Shown here: in pieces, positions 48,461-60,400 of the stretch
Layout: every line of letters begins with the position of its first letter
Position numbering within the stretch: position 1 is the first letter of the stretch
DNA from: Leptidea sinapis
Taxonomy: Eukaryota; Arthropoda; Insecta; Lepidoptera; Pieridae
NCBI RefSeq assembly: GCF_905404315.1
Contig: NC_066294.1
Location: forward strand, 8,209,501-8,273,500
Reading direction: 5' to 3'
Length of the DNA stretch: 64,000 nucleotides
The notes under the pieces: generated by a model
What the model saw: the letters and a program-made list of their open reading frames with translations, nothing else
Told to the model about the DNA's origin: nothing
Databases searched by the model: none
Position numbers and translations under genes: made by a program

Positions 48461-51400
48461 TGCTGTTCGTTAGTCTCGCTAAAACTCGAGAACGGCTGGA
48501 CCGATTTGGCTTATTTTGGTCTTGAATTATTGTGGAAGTCCAGTAGGTTTCAACGGCGGATAAATATGAAAATACTCGGAATTAAATACAGACAACTTTG
48601 GTTTTCCTTTGATGTGTTCCCCGTCGTTCAGAAATCAAATTAAAACTCTAGTTTAAAATGAATAATGAATGAACTTTCTCAGTTCAGTAGTTGTTAACTA
48701 TTAAATTATTTTATGCAGATTGATATTATTGTATATTGCTGTGGGGCAGCGCTGCCGATATTAATACAATATTTGTGCTGCAGAAGAGGGCTATTCGCGC
48801 TATTTATAACCTAGATCCTAAGGAATCATTGAGAGCAAAATTCAAAGAAATTAACATCTTGACTGTTGCTTCTCAATATATTCTTGATAATGTAATGTAT
48901 GTTCATAGGCACATAAGTGAATTTGCCAGAAACTGTCATAACCATAATGTTAACACCAGGAACAGACATAAGCTTATAATGCCTGCTACTCGGCTAAGTC
49001 GAGTTAACAAGTCTTTTACAACAGGATCCCAGAGAATGTTGAAAACAAAAGTATAACGTTATTCAAAAGAATTGTTAAAAAAGGTTTGTGTGGTAAAGGT
49101 TACTATAACATAAATGACTTTCTTAATGATACCACAGATTGGGAATGGAGCGACCGCCCTCAGGCTGTTAAATAATAAGTTTAATTGTACAATGTGACTT
49201 TGTTACTTCGTAAATGTTACTTTAATTGTAAAACATATTTTTGATGAAAAAAAAAGCCCGATGAGTTTGTTGCGCCCATTCTTCTCAGGCCTGAGGCATT
49301 CATTTTGGAATGGGTGGTAGTTTTTTTTTGACTTTCAATAAGTGATTTCAAATCTTATTTTGAATAAAAATATTTGAATTTGAATTTGATCAATCTTAAC
49401 TTGAACTTAGCGCGGTTAGCCGCACCAACAAAACAAAACAAAACAAAAAGTTTATCAGAAAGCTTTGAATTGATTATCAGGCTGTTTAATAACTGTGTGT
49501 ATCTATCAATATCAAATTGAAACCTTATAAATGGCCAGTATTTCAGGAAAACTCTGTTTCGTAAGTAAGGAATATCGTGTGTAATTAATCGAAAATAAAT
49601 TGGAAATTAATAATAAAATTTCATTCCTACCGAGCATATTTTTTTATTTGTTTTTATAAAAAGGGTTTTTTTGTTTGTTTTAAGTTTATTTTATACCAAA
49701 GTTTAGGCGTTTTATTTATCGATTGATACAGTACGTAGTCTGCCGGGTCAGCTAGTATAATATAAAATAAAGGCATCTCCTTTGGGTTTCTTGTCATTCT
49801 TCTGATCTGATGCATATATTTCCAACTGGGTTTTTTTATGAAAATAATGATGGTAATTGATACGCCCTGCCCATTACAATGCAGTGCCGCTGAGGATTCT
49901 TGAAAAACCCCAAAAATTCTGAGCGGCACTACAACTGCGCTCGTCACCTTGACACAAGATGTTAAGTCTCATTTGCCCAGTAATTTCACTAGCTACAGCG
50001 CCCTTTAGACCAAAACACAGTAAAGCTTACACATTATTGCTTCACGGCAGAAATAGGCGCCGTTGTGGTACCCACTGAGCCTCCCACTGGTAAATTTGTG
50101 GTTATTGGGTGGTATATTTTGATACCTATTCAATTAGTGATTAACCTTTTCATATATTTGCGTACTCTCGATTTAAGCGTATAAACGTCATGCACTTTGT
50201 TTGATGAAGTATTGCCGAAACACTGACACTGCATGTTAAATCCATACTGTTCATATTATGTGTAAAAATAAAACCCTTTTATGATGTTTGCGAGCGCTTT
50301 TTATAAAGGGAATGGTTGACAAAATTGTTGTGTTGGGTAATGGGATTATTGTGAATAACAGCGCTGGGATGATCGGAGAAACAGGTAATGGTAAAGTTAT
50401 TAATCCGATTTTGTACAGCATCCGCATGTCTGTTTGCAAAACGGTTATGTTTATAATTAATTGATAAGAACTTATAACAGATACACTTAGTAGCAGGTCG
50501 CTGTTATACAAGTAAATAAATGTGACCATTGATTTTAGCCCCAGAACCTAAAACGCCGGTCAATGAAAAAAGGAATCACAGACTAGTAAAAAAATAAGGA
50601 CTCTGTGTCATCTTACATAACAGTGTAGCACCAAAATATTAACGTGTAAATACATAGCCCCACGCACACACTTACACTACTACAGGCCGATAGGCGGTCA
50701 TTATGAGAATTGTCATCGTCTCTGACAGATCAGTTTGCATCTCAATAAAATATTTTAAAAATGCCATCGTGCGTTGTGATAACGTGTTAAAACGATATTA
50801 TATAAGGATTTGTGGCCATATATGATTATTTAAGGGAGAAAAAATTGTGTAACTAGTATCCCCCATAACCGCAGACACACTAACATAACGGTGCTTCACT
50901 TGCTAATATCACGGCGCGGAGTCCTTCTTTTTTTACTCGTCCGTGGTCTGCATGATAAAAAAAAATATATTGAGGCGTTACTTTGCGGAAATCCATAATT
51001 ATCCAAATGTTTTACGTTTTCTTAAGTGTTAATTCCGCCAATATTTATCTTTAAACAATTCAACCGTGTTAAGAATATTGTCTTTATCATTTGTTACTAT
51101 GGCACCCAAGAGTAGAACTTTAGCTGTTATGAAATATTTAAGTTTTGATATTCTCATTAATTGAGCCAATAACCTTTCGAGACAACCTCCAGCTATTGGA
51201 TTAAATAAGATACTAGCTACCCCGACAGACGTTGCTCTGTACATTATAAATAAAATACTGTTTTTTTATGAATTTGTCAATTTTATTTAATAACATCAAG
51301 AGTTATTTCGTAAAATATGCTTCCTGTTGTAATAATGAAATTGTTTCACAGCAGAACTGTCAAACCAAATTTCTCTCATAGAAAATATGTCCATAAAAAA

Positions 51401-54400
51401 ACGAATATTAGAATTAAAAATAATAATGGAACCCCAAATCGAAATAAAAACTATCCTATCGCTCAAGTTGGACTAAACTATCTCTATGAAGAAATCCTCA
51501 TTAAAATCCGTTCATTAGTTTAGGAGTTCACTGGAAAGAAACATCAGGACACTGCATTTATATAAATATATATATTAGTAAGTAGTACATCAATAAAAAC
51601 TCTATTTAAAATTTATTTATCTGTTTTATTTTTTACTAGAACTGAACAAACACGGCTTTAATTGTTGGATATCTATTTTCAATTGGAAATAATGTTGCGA
51701 ATTATCTCTGAAGGAGATAACAAAAATATTTTACAAATGTGAAAATTTCTTTTTCCTTGAAAAAGTGTATGAAAATATCCAACTTTTATTACCTGTGAGC
51801 ATCATGTTGACTTTAGGATATTGGTGTCTAACTATGAAATGATCAGATTAATTGGGCCAATCAATTGGTATTTCTTTTGATTTTGGGCCCAAGTTAGTAT
51901 GAAATGTGAATGGTCTCCTTTCTAAAACTCCTTGTGAAACATTGATGATATGAACAATTCCTTCATAATTTCTGCTGAATGGCTAAAGATGTGTAATCAT
52001 TATTATATTATATCTCAATTCTTTTCTTTCTCCTCCTCTCGAAAATCTCTTCAGAAACGGTTCGGTTTCATCATGTATCAATAATGAATCGCAAATGAGT
52101 GGCACCCAAATATCGAGCTATTAGTGTATCTCATATTGGCAGGTCACATGTGTATATGTTGTAGAAAGTAGGACCTATCACTGAACCCTGTAGTACTCTC
52201 AATGTTGAATTATTCTTTATTTATTTATTCTTTCGGCTAGGTACGAGGCTAAAATGTTGAAGAAAGAGTGGGGTAACATTTGATTCACTTTGCAAAGCAG
52301 GCTTTTATGCCAGACGCGGTCTTTTTACTGATGGGTCAAAGAAATTGTAACAACTGATATGGTGAATTTGCTTCACTTTTTCAAAAGTGTATCTTTGGAA
52401 TCAAAATTCCCAGATTGAAGACGCTAAAACATCATTAGAACAATAAACGACACTAAATGTTTTCGCAGTTTTCGTTGAAATTTTCCTTTTCTGGAATAAA
52501 ATTTTTAAAATGTGTCTAATATCTCCATTATATTCACTCATAATGACAGGACCAAAATCGAATGCTGACACTAATATTATGTAACTAATTTGTTTTTTTT
52601 AATGTAACCTTTTTAATCAATTTGATATTTTTAAAGTGATAACCCTCACTTCTGAAATTACTTACACAAATTAAATTTCAAAGTTATATTTATGATTGAT
52701 GCGGAACTCGAACCCGTGCGAGCGCTCTTGTTCAACTCTTTAAAAAATAACAAATTGTTCAGATTTGAAAGAGTGACATGTTAAGTCAATTTATATATGC
52801 AAATATTGGGGTTGTACAGGTTATCAACTGTAAAGTAGATCCTGTAGATGATACCACAACCTAAAAGTTGAACAAGCCATACAAGTTTATCAACGATACG
52901 TCACTCAAACGGTTCACTCAGTGAAAGAGTGCTCGGACGGAACGCGAGATTCGAGGCCCTCATCGTTCATAAAATTTGTTTTCAAATTTAATTTGTGTAA
53001 CTTTTTAATTTTATCAAAACTAGCCAGATAAAAATAATACAGCCAAGGAGTTTTTATTACAAGTTCAATCACACAAAATATTGCGAAAAGACTTTCATTT
53101 CAAGAAACTGTTATAATATGCATAACCTAAACTATATAATGTCTTAATAACTTCGTACCTTTAAACTAAAACCTATTTAATTTATCGCACATTTTAACGA
53201 TCTTGATATTATGGTTATGACTAAAAGTCTTTTTTTCTCCTTTCCAGATGAACGACAGATTAAATACGCCCATATCAAACAATGACCTCTCACTTCCACC
53301 TACACCTAGTGGTACGTAGAATTTACATCAATTTATTATTTCTTACAAATTCTTTTTTGGATACAAGTACTACAAATTTCCTTAAAGTTTTTATCTAACA
53401 AATGTCATGGTTCATGAAATATAGACAGGTACCATACACGCAACTGTCTATATTTCATTATAATCTTTATGGATGTTGGAATAAAATATTAATATGTTTT
53501 CAAGAAATACATCTCTTAACTGATTTATTATTTAATTCAGTGTTTTACATTTTTAGGGGAAAGGCGTAGTCCGGGGCCGTATATATATAGAAATGGAGAT
53601 GTCAAATCTCTCAGTAAGTTTTAATTAATCTATATATATAAAAATTAATTATATTTCTTTAGTCTCGCTAAAACATGATAACGGCTGGATCAATTTGGCT
53701 TATTTTGGCCTTGAATTATTTGTGGAAGTCCAGGGAAGGTTTAAAAGGTAAAAAAAATGAAAATTCACGAAAAACAATAAATATAAACTAAAATTTTGTT
53801 TTTCTTTTGATATGTCCACGTCGATCAGAAATCAAATTGAAAGAATAGTTTAACATGAGTAACTAATTTGAATTTTTATATATTTGTAACTTTTTCTATT
53901 TAATATATTATAGACTTTAACCCTATCAAAAGGTAGCACATACAAACAATAGGATTTTATTAATATTAAAGGTATAATATTTGCATAAAAGGTGTATTAA
54001 ATTAAATCTATATTATTTTATACTTTTGAGTTTTTGAAGTTGGTTTTTCTAAACGTAGTTTTTTTTAATGTTTATGATGTACAGAACAACGTCTGTCGGG
54101 TCAGCTAGTAAAAAATAAAATATTATTATAAATTAACTGCAGATCACTAACATCATTTGCTTACATTGCACATAGAAAAAAACTTTTTAGTTATATGTTA
54201 ATTCAAAATACTTAACGAGAATGATTAGCAAAATTTTCTTCAATATTTTATGCTCAAGTCAATCCTTATCTCAACGTACATGGTATTAATTGTCAGTTTT
54301 AGGCTGGGTTGCACCAACTAACATTAACAACAAGAAACATATTAAAGTACGGTTAAGCAAAAAATTTGTTGCACCATTTGACAATTTTTTGATGACATCA

Positions 54401-57400
54401 TAACTTTAACTGTTAACCATAACCGTCCAATCTTTGTTTAAAGCTATTGTTAATGTTAAATAGCGTCCTGTCAAATATGTGATGTGATATGTCACTTTTT
54501 AACTTTAACTATCCCAAGAATAACGATGGTGCAACACATTCCGCAGTCTATGTTAAAGTCAGCGTTACTGTTCACGTGAAATTTGACTTAAACCTTAATT
54601 ATAACAGCTAATATGATACAACCCAGCCTTAAATGTGAATACTCCTAACAGTCAGACGTTTTAGCGGGAGAATATATAACCACATAGTAAATTTAGGATA
54701 ACTAAGATAAAATAACCCCGTAGCATTATGAGAATAAATTATTTGTAACCCATATTTATATATGTTAATCAACACTAATCTTTTAAGATTCACACTGTTT
54801 GTGAAGGTTTTTATTTTGCCACTTTTTTATGGTATTATTTTATCTGTTAAAAGATAGTTACAGATTGCCACTTAACGATATGCGGGGTGGAGCTACGCCT
54901 CGGAAGCGGTCAGTGGTTACCATGGATGCACAATCCATTCGATCTGTGGAAACCCATGCGCCTCCACCCACCAGTCCAGAGGATAATGCTAGGTTATCGA
55001 AGTACGTATAATATTGCTCTAGATCACTCCAACGCATTCATAAATTAGTATCTGAAAATGATAGCTAGTGTATTTATTTATTAGGCACTTCAACAGAATA
55101 CATATTAATACATTTACAAATATAAACTTAACATTATTTACAATTCTAATATGCACACCTATAAAAGAAATGCACAGCATTGACTAATAATAATTTAAAG
55201 TAGGTGTTTCAAAATTAATTACTCATAAAAAATAATGTGAAAAATTAAATTTAAGTTACTAGTTTAGCTTATAGAATGACTTAAAAGTATGTTAGTATTT
55301 TAGTCTTAAGTGTGCCATGAGAGTCATTGAATATACATTTGGGTGTTTTCTAACAAGCATGTTATATTGTTCGCCAGCTCTGATAATTGGTGAATTCAGT
55401 CCTAAATTAGATTTTATAAGAGGTGTGCTAAATGTATTATGAATACTTTTACGCGGATACCTCGAAGGCACGGTAAAAGATATTTTATCGAGTAGCTCCG
55501 TATTATTGACATGGTTGTTAACTATTTTGGAAATGAGTGTATGAAGACGAAGGTTTTCAACCAGTGTGTGTTGCTCGTGATGACTTACGGTAGATATACG
55601 TGTAGTCAATTCTACAAACTTCATATTTTATGAATATAATAAACCATTTTATTATTTGTTATGTTCTTAAAGTGATAACCCTCACTTCTGGGATAATTTA
55701 CACAAATGAAACTGAAAACAAAACTATTTGGTTGAAAACAAAAATATTGGGGGTGAGCCGGTTATCAACTGGAAAGTAGATCCTGTAGATGACGTCACAA
55801 CCTGAGAGTTGAACAAAGCATACAAGATTTTTTAAACGATACGTCACTCGAACGGATGGCTCAGTTGGAAAGAGCACTCGCTCGGAACGCGAGAGGTCGC
55901 GGGTTCGAGTCGCGCATCGTTCATAAAATTTTGTCTTCAAATTTTTATTTGTGTATTTATCCTAGAATTGAGGGTTATCACTTTAAAAACATAACTAATT
56001 GTTTATATTTGCAAGAGCGATATCTCAAGTCAATTTCCTAATATGCAAATATTGGGGTTGAGCAGGTCATCAACTGTAAAGTAGATCCTGTAGATGAAGC
56101 GACAACCTGAGAGTTGAACAAAGCATACAAGATTTTATAATCGATACATCACTCGAACGGAAGACTCAGTTGGAAAGAGCGCTCGCTCGGAACGCGAGAG
56201 GTCGCGGGTTTTTGGCCCGCATCGTCCTTAAATTTTTTTTTTAATTTAATTGTATAACTATTTCACTGTTTTTTGTTTCAGAAAATATCTCTCGCTCATA
56301 TTGAGTTGTATATACGCTGTATTATTAGTTACTTTAGGTTGCATAATTTTTCCGTCAGACCCTTTCGTCAGTTATGATAATTCTCCATCAATAGTAAGTT
56401 CATTTACCTATTTATTTCATTTTATAAGCCAGAAAAGTTTTTCAGTCACCAATGCTTATTATTATAATAGGTTTTGTTTTATTTATTTTATGACCTAGAT
56501 ATTATTTTTACTATCTTATGTATATAAAGCTTGCACAGAATAATTTAGTCTTCAATAATTGATTGCAGAAGTTTGCAAATTTTTGGGAATTTTTTAATGG
56601 CTGGTACATTTCTTTATATATATGTATTTTGATATAATTAATTGTTTAACCTGATTCCTGCCGCTGAATTCCACCTTCGCACGACACGCCACAAGTTAGG
56701 ATATCATCCCCACCATCTGAATATGTCGGGGTCCTCCACAGTGCGGTTTTCAAGGAGCTTTCTACCACGTACTACAAAGCTGTGGAATGAACTTCCTTTC
56801 CGGGATGATACGACATGGGTACCTTCAAAAAAAGCGCGTACACGTTCCTTAAAGGCCGGCAACGCTCCTGTGATTCTTCTGGTATTGCAAGAGATTGTGG
56901 GCGGCGGTGATCACTTAACAACAGGTGACCCGTACGCTCGTTTGTCCTCCTAGTCCATAAAAAAATATCTATAGTAAATTTATTATAAACAGGTTGAAAC
57001 GAAGTTAATCTTAAACTGTTATTTTCAGGTTTTTGCATTTTGTCTGGTAGGCATAGGATTTCTTTACCAAATATTCTTGCTCTACGACATAAATCGATAC
57101 AAAATTATAGCACTGAAGAATCAAAAAACGAAAGAAGTTCATGACACAAAGCTCTCAGAATATTTTCGAAAACAAGATGTAAGTAAAAAATTGTAAAAAA
57201 ACTACTTTAATGAGTTTTGCCAAACAATCGTTATTTATTTGCCATTTTATTTCAATTTCTACCATGTGAACCTCGCAGAACATCGGAATAAAAAATACTT
57301 TAAACGAGCAATTCTTGTATATATATAATCTGAATCTCCGAAACGGCTCCAACGATTTTAATAAAATTAAGTATACAGGTAGTTTTAATTTAAAAATAAA

Positions 57401-60400
57401 TGTAGTTTTATCTGTGTTTTAAAGAGAAACAGCTACAATAACTTTAGAATACAAAGGTAAATTTCGCCACTATATACAGGACTGTAATAGTTGAGATGGG
57501 ACATTGAGTGATCCGGAAAGCAGAAGACCCTGAATCGAATCCAGATGTCCTATAAGTTTTTTTTGTTCAAGTTTTGTACATTCTTAAAAATCCGAGCAAG
57601 GCTCAGTCGTCCAGATATTAATTAAATTATATACGCAATATCTGGTCTTGAAACTCATTTTAAAACTATAATCTTATTTATATATAAATACTTCTTAAAG
57701 ATCTCTTAAAATAACGCAGAACTGACTATCTGCTAGTTGGGTAATGTGTCCCACTGCACAGTTTTGTTTTCAAAAGTTATACCTAAGAAATTCGTAGTGT
57801 CTGCAAGTTATATTCTCTCACTCACAGCTTACGTCGACTACTTTAACCCTTATATTTTCTCCTATAACAGATTTTAATCTGTAACTGCAACACCGCACTG
57901 TTTAATTCTTAGGAGAAAAATTTCATGGTGCACGCAGTCGAATGCTTTGGACAAATCATAATCCATGCTGTGCCACTTCCTAGGCCTCAAAGACGTGTTT
58001 TAGAGTCTAAAACGCACATTAATTAATTGATAAGCTGCTAGTGAATCTAAATAAATAACTACAAAATATAGACTCACAGCCGCTTGATATACCATTTTCA
58101 TTGTTTATTCCTAATACTTCTTGTTTTATTTGTATAATAATTACTTTTTGTATTATTATATTTTTAATGGACCGTGTTTTTCTTCGTCAAAACCACCTTA
58201 AACTTGGAGTAGTTTGTATATAAGTATATTGTAGATTTTAAATTCTTCAATATAATTATATTGTTTTTCATAATACTACTTATAAGCGTATACGGCTTTT
58301 GTGAATACCCATAGTTTGCCAATTATTAAAACCAGGTTTGCTGATTACCGTAACCGTTGTTGGGTTGAAAACTACTTTCAAATTACTAGCCAAAATACCA
58401 CATAAAGAAATGTTGTATATAGTTTTTACCAAATTAATTATAAACCACTTATTTACTCGTATCACCATCACTTTTTTTCTCCGACTTTGTATTAATTATT
58501 ATTTGCTTTTAAAAGTTGACCGTAGTGGAAATAATTCTGATAGGTTCTGGCATGCATCTGCTTTGTCATATTCCCTCTTATTTTCATTTCCTTGTGGTTT
58601 TATTTTAATTTAAAAGTTTGTTGTTCGTATCATTTGTAGCACTAATTATTATTATTATTTGTTGACAACGTAAGAACCAATAAATTGCATATTCAAAAGC
58701 TACCATTTGTGAAAATATTTCATTTAATTCACCAGGAAGAATATGCTACAACAGGGGAACTGGGTGACCGTACTCCAGAGGGAAATAAAGCTATTGGCTT
58801 CCCTACACCAGTACTTTTACCACTAAACCATGACTATTGCTTCAGTTCTGGAAGGCATTCTGGCAGTTTTTACTTGAAACTAGGAGCAGCAGGTAACAAT
58901 GGACCAACAACTATTACGCTGATTGAAATATAAATTAAGATGTTGCAAGACAGCAGCTTCGATCATTCATCAAGATCATTTACCATTAGATACTTTCACG
59001 ATGGTTTGACAAGTAAGTCTCTCAAGAAGGAGAAGCATCGCTGGATGGAACCTTCAAGACAAAAGCCTTGCACTAAAGATTAAAGATATGCGAAATCCAG
59101 GAAAACTTTCTAGCTCTCCTCTAGCTTTCTTTCGTATGGCACACGATCTTCCCCTGTTAATAATAATAATCATCATAAGATATTTTATTTGCAGCTAAAA
59201 AATTTAGTACAAAATATAATTAGATTTAAAATTAAAATGAAACATAAACATATTAAAATAAAAGTAGATCAAATATCAGCCGCAAATAGGCACAAGCTCG
59301 GCATATGCTGACACACATATTATGTATGTCCAGCGCCGATCTTCCTTCGATTTCAACTAATATTTAAGTTACTCATAATATATTGTGCATTAGGCTTACA
59401 ATTTTTAACTAAAAATAATAATATACTTACACTTTGGTTAATTGTATCCTATTCCAAGCCTAGTCCGGCTACAATTTCAAGAATGAGAGAGAGACAAAAT
59501 GCATAAGCGCTGGGGTCTACTCAGGGCACATGTTCGAAGCGCGGTGAAAGATACGGCATAAACAGACTCGACCTATTATACCAGTGAACAAAAATAAATC
59601 TAATTTCACGGGAAGGTAGTCTTTTCATGGCCTAAGTACGAGAAAAAAAGTGTGAAAATTGTCCCAATAATTACAATAAGTTTATTTCTAACGTATACTG
59701 TTACAAATAACCATCGTTAAGCATCTTTGCTTTAGGACATCATAAAGTGAACTATATGCACACTAAACAGCTTTCTTGTCTAAACTGATATCGTATATTG
59801 AGCTTAGATTTCACGGGGAATAAGATAATAACTTTTTATGGTCAAAGTTTGAGACAAAATATGTACACTAAAATCCGCCAAATAATTGTAAAAAGCTTAT
59901 TTCTATCCATCATTATTTCAGTTTTTGCTTTAGTACATCCAATTCACTCTGTGCACTTTTTCAGGTTTTACTTTAGTACATCTCGTTCACTCTGTGCACT
60001 ATTTCAGTTTTTGCTTTAGTACATCCCATTCACTCTGTGCACTTTTTCAGGTTTTGCTTTAGTACATCTCGTTCACTCTGTGCACTATTTCAGGTTTTGC
60101 TTTAGGATATCTGATTCACTCTGTGCACTATTTCAGTTTTTGCTTTAGTACATCCCATTCACTCTGAGCACTTGTTCAGGTTTTGCTATAATACATCTCG
60201 TTCACTCTGTGCACTATTTCAGTTTTTGCTTTAGTACATCCCATTCACTCTGTGCACTTTTTCAGGTTTTGCTTTAGTACATCCCATTCACTCTATGCAC
60301 TATTTCAGGTTTTGCTATAGTACATCTCATTCAATCTGTGCACTATTTCAGGTTTTGCTTTAGTACATCTCGTTTACTCTGTGCACTATTTCAGTTTTTG

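Noticed and set aside
50251..50529. 92-aa minus-strand ORF
   Set aside because: The opposite strand is also largely open and no motif is recognisable; likely an old repeat.
54864..55001. Otopetrin exon 5 starting after TTACAG at 54863
   Set aside because: This acceptor would break the frame coming from exon 4; the one ending at 54853 keeps it. Not excluded if another exon lies between.
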